Positions 1 through 8,487 are shown, numbered from the stretch's first letter. The stretch: 64,000 bases of DNA from Rhabdothermincola salaria (GCF_021246445.1 NZ_JAJQXW010000002.1:372001-436000), one strand, 5' to 3'. Made by a program: numbers and translations. The notes: a model not told the origin generated them from the sequence alone.

Positions 1-1417
1 ACGGACCGGTCTGCACCAGCGAGAGCAGCCAGGGTCCGGGCTCGTCGACCTCGAGGGTGGCCGTGGCCCGACACGACCACGTGTCGCCGACGCTCGCGGC
101 CGGGGCACCGAACCACACGGCGGTGCCGCTGTCGCGCCGGTCGCGGTGCAGGATCGCTCCGCCGAGGTCGTCGGGGGCGAAGAACGACACCGTGAGGCCC
201 GGCTCGCCGTCGTCGCCCGTCAACCAGCGCCCGGGGACCTCCGGGGTGGTGAGGGAGATGTCGACCCCGGCCTCGTGCACGAGCTCGACGCCCGCGCCGA
301 GACGGGAGCGGAGCGCCTCCAGGGGCGACACCAGCCGGTGGGCCGGCAGGTTGGCTGATCCGCCCCCCATGATCTGGGCCCGGGCGGCGTTGGGGCCGAT
401 GACCGCCACCCGCCGCAGACGGTCGGCCTCCAGGGGCAGCACCCCGTCGTTGCGCAACAGGACGGTGGCGCCGATGGCGGCCTGGCGGGCGACGGCCCGA
501 TGGCCCGGATCGTCGACCGAGCGAGGCTGCTCGGCCGGGTCGTGGTCGAGGGCCCCGACCCGGTCGAGGGTGCCGAGGAGCCGGGTGACGGCGGCATCGA
601 CGTCGGACTCGGCGACCACCCCGCCCCGCACGGCCTCGACCAGGGCCGGCCCGTAGGCCCGCGCCGGGCCGGGCATCTCGAGGTCGAGCCCGGCGCGGAT
701 GGCGAGGGGCGTCTGGGCCAGGGCGAACCAGTCGCTGACCACGAACCCCTCGAACCCCCATTCGTCGCGCAGGATGCCGGCCAACAGCGTGGCGCTGTCG
801 GCGCAGTGCTCGCCGTTGAGCCGGTTGTAGGAGGTCATGATCCCGAGGGCTCCGCCCTGTCGGACGGCCATCTCGAACGGCACGAGGTACAGCTCGCGCA
901 GCGTGCGCTCGTCGACGACGGAGTCGGCCACGAACCGGTCGAGCTCGGACTCGTTGCCGGCGAAGTGCTTGACCGTGGTGACGACCCCACGTGACTGCGC
1001 CCCGGCGACGAAGGCGGTGGCGATGCGTCCGGCGAGCACCGGGTCCTCGGAGTAGGACTCGAAGTTGCGCCCGCCGAGCGGCGATCGGTGCAGGTTGACC
1101 GTGGGCGCCAGCAGCACCCGACAGGCCTTGGTCCGGGCTTCCTCGCCCAATACCGCCCCGACCCGTTCGATCAGCTCGACGTCCCACGTCGCTCCCAGCG
1201 CCGCACCACAGGGCACGCACAGGGCGGTGAGCGGCTCCCCTTCGACCATCTCGGCGAGCATGGGCCCCCGGGCCCCGTTGGGCCCGTCGGTGACGCGCAC
1301 GGACGGGATGCCGAGGCGCTCCACCGCCGTGGTCGACCACAGATCGGCACCGGCCAGCAGTCGGGTCTTCTCGTCGAGGGTCAGCTCGCCGACGAGTTGG
1401 GCGACGTCACGGGGCAC
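1..1417 (-). CDS. Glycoside hydrolase family 3 beta-glycosidase, 3' part outside window
   Basis: The minus-strand frame stays open from a GTG start at 1417 to the left edge, giving about 472 codons without a stop. A GGAGGAACC ribosome site sits just before the GTG. The product has the GH3 TIM-barrel layout: a TDGPNG motif near residues 43-48, a KHF motif at 150-152, and the nucleophile motif VSDW with Asp at about 229. The family hydrolyses terminal beta-linked sugars through a glycosyl-enzyme intermediate. The last part in the window looks like the PA14-type insert found in many GH3 enzymes. No signal peptide is visible, so a cytoplasmic enzyme is likely. The C-terminal half is missing only because of the window edge. 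Confidence 0.9.
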   Translation of the reverse strand, partial: MPRDVAQLVGELTLDEKTRLLAGADLWSTTAVERLGIPSVRVTDGPNGARGPMLAEMVEGEPLTALCVPCGAALGATWDVELIERVGAVLGEEARTKACRVLLAPTVNLHRSPLGGRNFESYSEDPVLAGRIATAFVAGAQSRGVVTTVKHFAGNESELDRFVADSVVDERTLRELYLVPFEMAVRQGGALGIMTSYNRLNGEHCADSATLLAGILRDEWGFEGFVVSDWFALAQTPLAIRAGLDLEMPGPARAYGPALVEAVRGGVVAESDVDAAVTRLLGTLDRVGALDHDPAEQPRSVDDPGHRAVARQAAIGATVLLRNDGVLPLEADRLRRVAVIGPNAARAQIMGGGSANLPAHRLVSPLEALRSRLGAGVELVHEAGVDISLTTPEVPGRWLTGDDGEPGLTVSFFAPDDLGGAILHRDRRDSGTAVWFGAPAASVGDTWSCRATATLEVDEPGPWLLSLVQTGP

Positions 1418-1467
1418 GGCGGTTCCTCCAGGTCCGGCGGGGCCCCGACCGTAGCGGCGCGGACGCG

Positions 1468-1512
1468 ACGGAGCCCGGGAGGCGGCGGGCACCGCTCCCT
1501 CCCGGGCTCCGT
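1468..1512 (-). terminator. Hairpin terminator after the SHOCT gene
   Basis: A perfect 15-bp inverted repeat (1468-1482 with 1498-1512, 15-nt loop) lies downstream of the SHOCT-domain gene and upstream of the GH3 start, both on the minus strand. There is no clear U tract. It most likely separates the two transcripts. Confidence 0.6.
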
Positions 1513-1574
1513 GTCACCAGTCGGGTCCGTCCGGCGCCAGTCGGCCGTCCCCGTGCGGTCGGACGCTCAGTCGC

Positions 1575-1967
1575 TCAGGCGACGACCTTGGCCTTCATCG
1601 ACTCGTACTCGGCGTCGCTGAGCTTGCCCCGGTCGTGCAGGTCGGCCAGCTGGGCCAGCTGCTCGGCCGGCGTGGCGGTGGAGGCCGCTTCGCGGATGTA
1701 GCTGTCCATGGCCGCCTTCTGATCCTCGGCCATCTTCATCTGGTTCTTCGCCATCTTGCCGCCATTGACGATGAGGTAGATGAAGACGCCCAGGTAGGGA
1801 AGGGCCAGGAGCACGACGACCCAGCCAGCCTTGAGCCAGCCGTTGAAGTCACGGTTGAACAGGTCCATGAACACCTGGAACAGCAACATGATCCAGATGA
1901 AGAACAGGAAGAAGTAGAGGATGGTCAGGAAGACCTGACCGGTCCCCCATTCGGCGGCGAACACCAT
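1575..1967 (-). CDS. Small membrane protein with C-terminal SHOCT domain
   Basis: 130 residues. Two hydrophobic helices are visible at about 11-33 and 47-68, followed by a charged linker and a C-terminal SHOCT motif at about 103-130 (ending in DAEYESMKAKVVA). The N-terminal part resembles the phospholipase D nuclease N-terminal membrane anchor family. SHOCT domains are short oligomerisation helices of unclear role, common on actinobacterial membrane proteins. The ATG start has a GGAG ribosome site about eight nucleotides upstream. It appears to be a single-gene unit, with a strong hairpin after its stop. No specific function can be given. Confidence 0.85.
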   Translation of the reverse strand: MVFAAEWGTGQVFLTILYFFLFFIWIMLLFQVFMDLFNRDFNGWLKAGWVVVLLALPYLGVFIYLIVNGGKMAKNQMKMAEDQKAAMDSYIREAASTATPAEQLAQLADLHDRGKLSDAEYESMKAKVVA

Positions 1968-2115
1968 CGCGGGAGCTCCTTGGTCGACTCACCTCGTCCG
2001 TGGTCGGACGAGCGGCCACGCGCGTGGCGGCGTCACCCTACGCGCTCGGACGCGGCCGGGACCGCCTTTGGCGCCGGGGTGCCGGTCGGCCGGGCGACGT
2101 CGGCCGACCGTGGTC

Positions 2116-2904
2116 TCAGCGGGGCCACTCCGGCGGTCGTTTCTGGAGGAACGAATCGAGGCCCTCGCGCATCTCGGGGCGCTCGATGGCCCGGAAGAAC
2201 AGGCCGTAGTCCATGGCCGGCAGGCGGGCGTTGAGGTCGCGCTTCACGTCGGCGCGGGCCTGGGGTCCGGTGAGGGCGACCTGTTCGAGCACCCACTCGA
2301 CGTGGGCGTCGAGCTCGTCGTGGGGCACCACCTTGCCCACCAGACCCATGGCCTCGGCTTCCGGCGCGGTGATCTCGGCTGCGGTGAAGAAGAGGTAGCG
2401 GGCCCGGGCCAGGCCCACCGCCTCGGCCAGGCGGGCCGACATGAACGGGTCGGGGATGCCGCGCAGGAGCTCGGGCACCCGGAAGCGCGCCCGGTCGGAG
2501 GCGACGGCGATGTCGCAGCACAGGGTCAGGTCGAGCCCACCGGCGTGGCACAGCCCGTTGACCTTGGCCACCCACAGCTTGCGGCACCGCTCGATGTGGC
2601 GGAACGGGAACTGCTCGGTGGAGTCCCACTCGACGGCGAGGCCGTCGGTGTCCTCGGCCCGGCCGCCCATGTCGCCACCGGCGCCGAACCACTCGTCGGT
2701 GCCGGTGAGGCACACCGCGTCGAGGTCGGCCTGGCTGTCGGCCCACACGGCCGCCCGCTTCAGGGCCCGGTACATGTCCTGGGTGAACGAGTTGCGCCGC
2801 TCGGTGCGGTCGATGCGCAGGTGCAGCACCCGCCCGCGCACCTCGGCCACCACGTAGCGGGTGCCGAAGTCGGGGGCGACGAGGGTCGTCTCGGTGTCGG
2901 CCAC
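2116..2904 (-). CDS. Enoyl-CoA hydratase/isomerase family protein
   Basis: 262 residues with a crotonase fold. The oxyanion-hole segment GAGGDMG is at about 74-80 and the second loop CHAGGLDLTL at about 119-128. The first catalytic Glu of classical hydratases is an Asp here (about D125), while the second is kept (about E145), so hydratase activity is not certain; an isomerase, hydrolase or decarboxylase is possible. The GTG start lies two bases after the stop of the upstream amidohydrolase, so the two are probably translationally coupled. It belongs to the run CoA-transferase, amidohydrolase, crotonase, pointing to breakdown of a CoA-linked substrate that cannot be named. Confidence 0.85.
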   Translation of the reverse strand: MADTETTLVAPDFGTRYVVAEVRGRVLHLRIDRTERRNSFTQDMYRALKRAAVWADSQADLDAVCLTGTDEWFGAGGDMGGRAEDTDGLAVEWDSTEQFPFRHIERCRKLWVAKVNGLCHAGGLDLTLCCDIAVASDRARFRVPELLRGIPDPFMSARLAEAVGLARARYLFFTAAEITAPEAEAMGLVGKVVPHDELDAHVEWVLEQVALTGPQARADVKRDLNARLPAMDYGLFFRAIERPEMREGLDSFLQKRPPEWPR

Positions 2905-2905
2905 G

Positions 2906-4099
2906 TCAGAGCCCGTAGACGCGAGCGGCGTTGCCGGACAGCACCTTGGCGGTGACGTCGTCGGGCACGTCGGCGAACAGGGCCTGGGCGTAGTCGCGGG
3001 GGCGCTGGGCCGGCGTCTGGGGGCCGGGGTGCTGGCAGGTGGGGTGCGGGTAGTCGGTCTCGAACATGATGTTGTCGGGGTACTTGGCGATGGCGTCGAG
3101 GGCGGCCTGCGTCTCGAACCAGAAGCAGCCGTACACCTGGCGGCGGAAGTACTCGCTCGGCAGGAGGTCGTACTCGGGGTGCTCGAGGCGGGGACCGCCG
3201 TTGAGCCACTGCCAGTCGAAGGTCTCCATGGCGGCGGGGATCCAGCCGGCACCGCTCTCCACCGACACGAGCTTGAGGTCCGGGAAGCGATGGCAGACGC
3301 CCCCGAAGATGAGGTCGGCCATGCAGCGCATGTTGTCCATGAAGATGAGCGACGAGACCTTGGCGAAGTTGGTCATCCACCCCATGCCGGCGGTGTCCTC
3401 GAACTGGGTGCCCATGGAGCCGCCACCGACGTGGAAGTTCACGGGGATGCCGGCCTCCTGGGCCGTGGCCCAGATGGGGTCCCAGTGCGGGTGGGCCAGC
3501 GCGGGCATGCCGTAGTCCTGCGGTTGGTTGCAGAAGTTCACGGCCCGATGCCCCATGTCGATGCAGCGCTGCAGCTCCTCGAGGGCCAGGTCGAGGTCCC
3601 AGAAGGGCAGGGCGGTGATGGGGATCAGCCGGTCGCGGTCGGCCGAGCACCAGTCGGTGAGGAAGTCGTTGTAGGCCCGCACGCACTGGGCGACGAGCTC
3701 GCGGTCGCCGAGGCGCAGGAAGTACCCGTTGCCGAAGCCGCCCACGTTCGGGTACAGGATCTGAGCGTCGATGCCCTCACGGTCGAGGAACTCGAGGCGC
3801 GCGTTGGCGTCGTACATCGCCGGGGCGATGTCGTCGTAGGTGTCGGGGATCGACGCCGGCATGATCCCGTCGTGGCCGGCCATGGAGTAGAAGCCCGGGG
3901 AGCCGATGCGCTCGCCGTTGACCATCCAGGTGTCGCGCCCGTCGACCCGCTCGATGTGAGGGACCTTGTCGTGCAGCGACGCCGGGAACGAGCGGGTCCA
4001 GGTGTCGGGCGGCTCGGTGAGGTGGGTGTCGACGTCGATCACGCGGTGGCGATCGAACAGGTCTCCGGTCGTGGTGGGGTTCTCGGCGATGAGGGTCAT
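2906..4099 (-). CDS. Amidohydrolase-2 family metal-dependent hydrolase/decarboxylase
   Basis: 397 residues with the TIM-barrel amidohydrolase fold of the ACMSD/OMPDC-like group. Metal-site motifs are visible: DVDTH near residues 22-26, a NFHVG histidine in the middle, and ETDYPHP with an Asp near the C-terminal third. Members hydrolyse or decarboxylate aromatic and ring-cleavage products. The ATG start at 4099 has a strong GGAGG site. The gene follows the CoA-transferase by 16 bp and ends next to the crotonase start, so the three form an operon. The substrate is unknown. Confidence 0.85.
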   Translation of the reverse strand: MTLIAENPTTTGDLFDRHRVIDVDTHLTEPPDTWTRSFPASLHDKVPHIERVDGRDTWMVNGERIGSPGFYSMAGHDGIMPASIPDTYDDIAPAMYDANARLEFLDREGIDAQILYPNVGGFGNGYFLRLGDRELVAQCVRAYNDFLTDWCSADRDRLIPITALPFWDLDLALEELQRCIDMGHRAVNFCNQPQDYGMPALAHPHWDPIWATAQEAGIPVNFHVGGGSMGTQFEDTAGMGWMTNFAKVSSLIFMDNMRCMADLIFGGVCHRFPDLKLVSVESGAGWIPAAMETFDWQWLNGGPRLEHPEYDLLPSEYFRRQVYGCFWFETQAALDAIAKYPDNIMFETDYPHPTCQHPGPQTPAQRPRDYAQALFADVPDDVTAKVLSGNAARVYGL

Positions 4100-4115
4100 G
4101 GGTGCCTCCTGAGGG

Positions 4116-6488
4116 CTAGGCCCCTTGGGGCCAGGTGCCGATGACGCCCTGTTCCTCCAGGGCGGCCAGCTCGGCGGGGTCGTGTCCGAGCCAGCCACCG
4201 AGGATCTCGGTGTTGTGCTGGCCCAGGGTCGGTGCGGGGCGACGGATCCAGTGGTCGACGCTGGCGAAGCGGAAGGGCAGCCCCGGGGTGGCCTGGGTGC
4301 CCACCACCGGGTGGTCGACCGGCTCGAAGTAGCCCCGGGCCTGCATCTGCTCCTGTTCGGAGGAGCGGCGGCTGTCGGTGAGGGGGGCGGCGGGCACGCC
4401 GGCGGCCACGAGGGCGCCGAGCGCCTCGGCCACCGACCGCTCCCCCGCCCAGGCGGCCACGATGTCGTCGAGGCGGTCGTGGTGGCGGCGTCGACCGGCC
4501 AGGGTGGCGAGCTCGGGGTCGTCGGCCAGCTCGGGCCGGCCGAGGACCTCGGCCAGGTGGCGGAACTGCTCGTCGGTGGCGCACGACAGCGCCAGCCACT
4601 GCTCGGTGCCGGCACAGGCGTAGAGGTTCTGCGGGGCGGCCGCCGGGCTGCGGTTGCCCTCGCGTCCCACCAGGCGCTGGTAGGCGGTCCACTCGATCAC
4701 GGGTTCGGCGGCGACGTTGAGGGCGGCCTCGAACATCGGGGCCTCGACCAGGCAGCCCTGACCGGTGCGCTCGCGCCGCTCCAGCGCCACGAGGGCGGCG
4801 AACACGGCGTGCAGGCCGCCGTTGGGGTCGCACGGACCCCGTTGGATGCGGGGCTGGTCTTCGGGGTGGCCCGTCATCCAGGCCAGTCCCGTGATCTGCT
4901 CCATGGTCTGGGCGAAGCCGGGCCGGTCGCGCCACGGACCGTCGAGGCCGAAGGCGGGCATCCGCACCATGACCGCCCGGGGGTTGGCGTCGTGGATGAC
5001 CGGCCAGTCGAGCCCGAAGTTCTCGATCACCCGGGGGGTGTAGTTCTCGATGACGATGTCGGCCTCGGCGGCCAGCTCGAGCGCCAGGGCCTTGCCCTCG
5101 GGCCGGTCGAGGTCGAGGGTGACGTCGTACTTGTTGGTGTTGGCCTGCAGGAAGAAGGCGCTGTACTCCCACCACTGGTCACGGCCGAAGAAGGCTCCGC
5201 CGGCGGTGCGCATGCCGTCGATGCGGCGGGTGGACTCGACGTGGACCACCTCGGCGCCCATGGCGGCGAACACGGCGGCGCCCGACGGGCCGGCCCACCA
5301 GGCGGTGAGGTCGAGGACCTTGAGCCCCTCGAGCGGCAGCGGCGGCGGGCCGTCGGGGGCCTGCGGACGGTCGCGGCGCCGAGGGGCGGGGGCGGCCGTG
5401 TGCTCGCCCACCGCCGGGGCCGGCCGAGGGGTCGGGGCCGGCTCGCCGTCGAAGCGGTAGGGCCGCCTCGGCATGGTGAAGTCGCCGTCGGGGGCGGTGA
5501 GGAACACCCCGCGCTCGCGGGGGTGGTCGAGCTCGAGCAGCGAGCGACCGTCGGAGACGGGGGCGACGGGGATGCGTAGGGCGGCGGCCCGTTCGACCAG
5601 CTCGGCGGTGGGGTGCTGCACGGTGAACTCGCGCACCATCTGGTTCCACTCGTCGGCCCGGGCCACTCGCACGGCGAGGGAGGCGAACTCGGCGTCGTCG
5701 AGCAGGTCGGGCCGCTCGATGAGGATGCAGAACGACTCCCACTGGTCGCGGGTGTTGGTGTTGACGCCGATCCAGCCGTCGCTGGTGGGCTCGATCGACG
5801 GGATCTCGACGGTGCGGGCCGGCACCTCGGGGTCGATGGGGGGCCGCCCGGCGAGGCCGGCGAAGAGGTCGGCGAAGTTGCCCCCGGTGACGTTGGCCAC
5901 CTCGCACAGGGCCAGGTCGACGAGCTCGCCGTGCCCGGTGCGGCGGGCCCGACCGACGGCGGCCAACGAGGCCACCCCGGCGTAGGCGCCCGCCACCCAC
6001 TCGACGACCCGCCCGCCCATCTGGAAGGGGGGCAGCTCTCTGGTGCCCCGGAGGGCGAGGGCTCCGCTGTCGGACTGCACGGTGAACTCGGTGGCCGGTC
6101 GATCGGCGTAGGGGCCGGCGAGGCCGTAGGGCGACAGGGCCACCACGACCGTGCCGGGGCACCGCGCGGCCAGCTCGGCCGGGTCGCCGGCCGGCCCGTG
6201 GGCACCGGTGATCACCAGGTCGGCCGCCGCGCACAGGTCGCTCAGCGACGCCTCGCCGGCCTCGGCGACGACGGAGCGCTGGCCGTGGCGCAGGTAGCGG
6301 AAGAGGGCACCGTCGGCCTCGGTGGGCTCGCCCGACCACTGCCACCGCCGCCAGGGGTCGCCGCCGGGGGGCTCGACACGGGTGACGACGGCTCCGGCGT
6401 CGGTGAAGAGCTTGGCGCAGTAGGCGCCGGCCAGGTCGTCGGAGACGTCGACGACGACGACATCGTGCAGCTCAGCGTGATCCCCCAT
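4116..6488 (-). CDS. Double-length CaiB/BaiF (family III) CoA-transferase
   Basis: About 790 residues, roughly twice the usual family III length. Two CoA-transferase domains are fused head to tail, at about 5-350 and 387-790, joined by a Pro/Ala-rich linker. The first keeps the catalytic Asp (VDLALCE, about D191). The second has Glu at the matching place (VEAPMFE, about E582), so the halves may be one active and one structural. The family moves CoA between carboxylic acids. A TAGGGT box 8 nt before the ATG suggests a leaderless mRNA. It is divergent from an IclR regulator and heads the operon with the amidohydrolase and crotonase. Confidence 0.9.
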   Translation of the reverse strand: MGDHAELHDVVVVDVSDDLAGAYCAKLFTDAGAVVTRVEPPGGDPWRRWQWSGEPTEADGALFRYLRHGQRSVVAEAGEASLSDLCAAADLVITGAHGPAGDPAELAARCPGTVVVALSPYGLAGPYADRPATEFTVQSDSGALALRGTRELPPFQMGGRVVEWVAGAYAGVASLAAVGRARRTGHGELVDLALCEVANVTGGNFADLFAGLAGRPPIDPEVPARTVEIPSIEPTSDGWIGVNTNTRDQWESFCILIERPDLLDDAEFASLAVRVARADEWNQMVREFTVQHPTAELVERAAALRIPVAPVSDGRSLLELDHPRERGVFLTAPDGDFTMPRRPYRFDGEPAPTPRPAPAVGEHTAAPAPRRRDRPQAPDGPPPLPLEGLKVLDLTAWWAGPSGAAVFAAMGAEVVHVESTRRIDGMRTAGGAFFGRDQWWEYSAFFLQANTNKYDVTLDLDRPEGKALALELAAEADIVIENYTPRVIENFGLDWPVIHDANPRAVMVRMPAFGLDGPWRDRPGFAQTMEQITGLAWMTGHPEDQPRIQRGPCDPNGGLHAVFAALVALERRERTGQGCLVEAPMFEAALNVAAEPVIEWTAYQRLVGREGNRSPAAAPQNLYACAGTEQWLALSCATDEQFRHLAEVLGRPELADDPELATLAGRRRHHDRLDDIVAAWAGERSVAEALGALVAAGVPAAPLTDSRRSSEQEQMQARGYFEPVDHPVVGTQATPGLPFRFASVDHWIRRPAPTLGQHNTEILGGWLGHDPAELAALEEQGVIGTWPQGA

Positions 6489-6496
6489 CACCGGCG

Positions 6497-6502
6497 ACCC
6501 TA
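6497..6502 (-). promoter_or_regulatory. -10 box for the CoA-transferase operon (leaderless)
   Basis: TAGGGT on the minus strand lies 8 nt before the ATG at 6488 with no Shine-Dalgarno between them. The same arrangement recurs at several genes in this window. Confidence 0.5.
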
Positions 6503-6508
6503 GCACCG

Positions 6509-6533
6509 CCTCGGTCCACCATGCGGACCGAGG
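6509..6533. promoter_or_regulatory. Candidate IclR operator palindrome
   Basis: A perfect 9-bp inverted repeat, CCTCGGTCC (6509-6517) and GGACCGAGG (6525-6533), with a 7-nt spacer. It lies in the 62-bp gap between the divergent CoA-transferase and IclR genes, just upstream of the -10 box of the former. This is the expected place for the operator controlling both units. Confidence 0.55.
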
Positions 6534-6550
6534 TCGTCCGGTGTGCCACC

Positions 6551-7321
6551 ATGGCCGGCGTGAAGAGCGTGCGCACCGCGTTGCGGGTCTTCGAGACCGT
6601 CGCCGCCCACCAACCGGTGGGCCTGAGCGAGCTCTCCCGCACGCTCGACGTCCCCAAGGCCTCGGTGCAGCGGGCCCTGCGCACCCTCTCCGACGCCGGG
6701 TGGCTCCGCCACGACGTCACCCGTCCCGGGCTCTGGGTGGTCACCGCCCGGTTCTCCGTGCTGGCCGACGCCGACCCGGCCGTCATCACCGCCCGCGAAG
6801 CGGCCCGACCCCGGCTCGACGACCTACGTCGACGCCTCGATGCCCCGACCGGGCTGTTCGTGCTCGACGGCGACCGCATGGTCATCCTGGCCGGCCCCGA
6901 GGATCCCGAGACGCTCCGGGCCCTCGACGAGACCCTCGGCCCCCTGCCCGTCCACCTCAGCGCCGCCGGCCGGGCCATCCTCGCCCGCCTGCCCACCGAG
7001 ACCCGCGACGAGATCATGGCCCGGGTCCTCCCTACCGGGGCCGACCCCGATCTGGCGGCGCGGGTCCACGACGGGATGGCACGGGTGACCGCCGACGGCT
7101 ACGCGGTCGCGGCCGGCGAGTACCAGGCGGACCTGACCGTCGTGGCCGCCCCCGTCGTCGACGCCGCCGGCCTCCCCGTCGCCGCCGTCGCGGCCATGGC
7201 CGAGCGGCTGCTCGACGACGACGAGACGGCGACCTTCGGTGCCGCGGTGGTGGATGCAGCGGCGGCGGTCACCCGGGTGCTGGACTCGATGCCCCTCGGC
7301 GCTCCCGCCACGACGGCCTGA
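6551..7321 (+). CDS. IclR family transcriptional regulator
   Basis: 256 residues. An N-terminal winged helix-turn-helix at about 5-65 (GLSELSRTLDVPKASVQRAL) is followed by a C-terminal IclR effector-binding domain. The ATG at 6551 is preferred over one 30 bp upstream because the upstream one lies inside the 6509-6533 palindrome and the family normally starts close to the helix-turn-helix. Divergent placement beside the CoA-transferase operon suggests it controls that operon and itself in response to a pathway intermediate. The ligand is unknown. Confidence 0.88.
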   Translation: MAGVKSVRTALRVFETVAAHQPVGLSELSRTLDVPKASVQRALRTLSDAGWLRHDVTRPGLWVVTARFSVLADADPAVITAREAARPRLDDLRRRLDAPTGLFVLDGDRMVILAGPEDPETLRALDETLGPLPVHLSAAGRAILARLPTETRDEIMARVLPTGADPDLAARVHDGMARVTADGYAVAAGEYQADLTVVAAPVVDAAGLPVAAVAAMAERLLDDDETATFGAAVVDAAAAVTRVLDSMPLGAPATTA

Positions 7322-7338
7322 GCGCGTCGCCGGCGAAC

Positions 7339-7400
7339 GGCGGCTCTCCCCGCGCCCGACCACCAGCACAGCAGGCCGACGCGCGGGAGGGAGCGCCGCC
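7339..7400. terminator. Convergent imperfect hairpin between IclR and Dabb genes
   Basis: A GC-rich imperfect inverted repeat of about 16 bp per arm (7339-7354 with 7381-7400) fills the gap between two convergent genes. It probably ends transcripts from both sides. Confidence 0.4.
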
Positions 7401-7703
7401 TCAGGGCTCGACGTGGTGCTGCACGGCGGTGCGGGCGGCCAGCACCGGCGCGATGAGCTCGGCGATGACCTGCTGGTGCTCGGGGTGGTCGCGGTAGCGC
7501 TCCCACCCGGCCTGGTCGTCGGTGTCGGCCACCACGGCGATGGTGGCGTTGCCCGGGCTCACCCCGGCGTCGACGCCCACCACGTAGGTGCGCAGCTCGG
7601 GGATGGCCGACGGCAGCCGGCGCAGGGCGGCGACGATCTCGTCGGCCCGGCCCGGTGGGGCGTCGTCGGCGAGGGTGAGCAGCACGATGTGACGAAACGC
7701 CAT
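7401..7703 (-). CDS. Dabb (stress-responsive alpha/beta-barrel) family protein
   Basis: 100 residues forming a ferredoxin-like Dabb domain: the N-terminal FRHIVLLTL strand, a central PELRTYVVGVD segment, and a late YRDHPEHQQV histidine motif. Dabb proteins are small dimeric barrels; some act as lyases or cyclases in catabolism, many have no known role. The ATG at 7703 is preceded by a purine-rich GGAGGAC stretch. It sits inside the catabolic block and may serve the same pathway, but this is inference. Confidence 0.85.
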   Translation of the reverse strand: MAFRHIVLLTLADDAPPGRADEIVAALRRLPSAIPELRTYVVGVDAGVSPGNATIAVVADTDDQAGWERYRDHPEHQQVIAELIAPVLAARTAVQHHVEP

Positions 7704-7965
7704 CGGTGTCCTCCGGGTCGTGGGCGCCCCGGGCGAGGCGCCGCGTCAGCACCACTGTGGCGCCTGCCGAGGCGTGCGGCCGACCGTCACGGCCCCATCG
7801 GTCTCCGGGTTGTGCACGAGGGGGCTTCGGGGAGTAGGAAGGTGGCTGCCGCCGGGGGGTGGCTCGAGAGTGCCGGGCACCGAGGTGCCCCGGGAGAGCG
7901 AGGGTCCCCCGCCGGTGCCGGAACCCCAGAACCGTTCGCCGCCGAGCGCCGGAGCGTGCACCGAG

Positions 7966-8301
7966 ATGATGACCGACACCGCCCTGTTGGGCGTCGTCCT
8001 GACCCCCCGCCAGATCTGGGAGCTGCTGGACCTGGTCCGCGACGAGCCCGGGGACGCCGACGAGGACGTGCTCGACGCCGTCGCCGCCAAGTTGCAGAAC
8101 CCCCGGCAGTTCACCCGGGCCAGCGCCTCGAAGTACCAGGGCCGCCTCCTCGTGCTCAGCACGGAGGAGCACGAGGCCCTCCTCGCCCTGGTGCTCGACG
8201 ACGTCACTCCGCCGACCGAGGTCATCGAGGCGGTCGGCGAGCGCCTGGAGGGGCTGGTGCCGGACCGGCGTCGAGGGCCGAAGCGCGACAACGAATCCTG
8301 A
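7966..8301 (+). CDS. Hypothetical acidic protein, 111 aa
   Basis: The likely start is the first of two adjacent ATG codons at 7966. The frame extends further upstream, but that part looks non-coding (Pro/Arg-rich, poor codon pattern). The product has a helical N-terminal half (QIWELLDLVRD), a central acidic region and a basic tail ending in RRGPKRDNES. No domain is recognised. A strong hairpin follows the stop (8309-8331), suggesting a single-gene transcript. Function unknown. Confidence 0.6.
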   Translation: MMTDTALLGVVLTPRQIWELLDLVRDEPGDADEDVLDAVAAKLQNPRQFTRASASKYQGRLLVLSTEEHEALLALVLDDVTPPTEVIEAVGERLEGLVPDRRRGPKRDNES

Positions 8302-8308
8302 TCGCCGC

Positions 8309-8331
8309 GGGGCCCGCTGCCAAGGGGCCCC
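8309..8331 (+). terminator. Hairpin terminator after the 111-aa gene
   Basis: Seven-base arms GGGGCCC (8309-8315) and GGGCCCC (8325-8331) with a 9-nt loop, directly downstream of the stop at 8301. Confidence 0.5.
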
Positions 8332-8342
8332 GGGCGCCGACA

Positions 8343-8362
8343 GTAGGGACCTCCGTCCCTGG
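8343..8362. promoter_or_regulatory. DosR/DevR-like palindrome (GGGAC-N4-GTCCC)
   Basis: The site reads AGGGAC, CTCC, GTCCCT, with the half-site spacing of the mycobacterial DosR/DevR box (GGGAC, four bases, GTCCC). It precedes a short transcript-like unit that carries a strong ribosome site, two micro-ORFs and a perfect terminator. No DosR-type regulator is visible in the window. Confidence 0.35.
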
Positions 8363-8416
8363 TCCCCCTCCACCGGGTCGGGCACCATGAGCAGTGCAGA
8401 AGACAGGAGGACCCCG

Positions 8417-8461
8417 GTGAGTGAACCACCCGCTCCGAGGACGATCCCTCGGACGACATGA
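8417..8461 (+). CDS. Micro-ORF 1 (14 aa), possible leader peptide
   Basis: A GTG codon at 8417 follows a strong AGGAGG ribosome site with 6-nt spacing. It encodes 14 residues, MSEPPAPRTIPRTT. An in-frame ATG at 8387 would give 24 residues. The stop overlaps the start of a second micro-ORF as ATGA. The strong ribosome site is the main reason to take this short frame seriously. No homologue is known to me. Confidence 0.3.
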   Translation: MSEPPAPRTIPRTT

Positions 8462-8487
8462 CGCTCCTGCACCTGCGAGAGACCTGA
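8458..8487 (+). CDS. Micro-ORF 2 (9 aa) ending in the terminator stem
   Basis: An ATG overlapping the stop of micro-ORF 1 opens a 9-residue frame, MTLLHLRET, whose stop codon falls on the first bases of the terminator stem at 8486. Coupled translation into a hairpin is the geometry expected of an attenuator or leader peptide. Unproven. Confidence 0.25.
   Translation: MTLLHLRET

Noticed and set aside
220-597. A 125-residue minus-strand frame inside the first 1.4 kb
   Set aside because: It is a shadow frame of the GH3 gene, which is in another minus-strand frame open to the edge; the frame has Pro/Ser/Arg-rich composition.
2068-4144. Long plus-strand frames (for example 2068-2955 and 2861-4144)
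   Set aside because: They lie antisense to the crotonase and amidohydrolase genes, consist of Gly/His/Val-rich non-domain sequence, and are expected in very GC-rich coding DNA.
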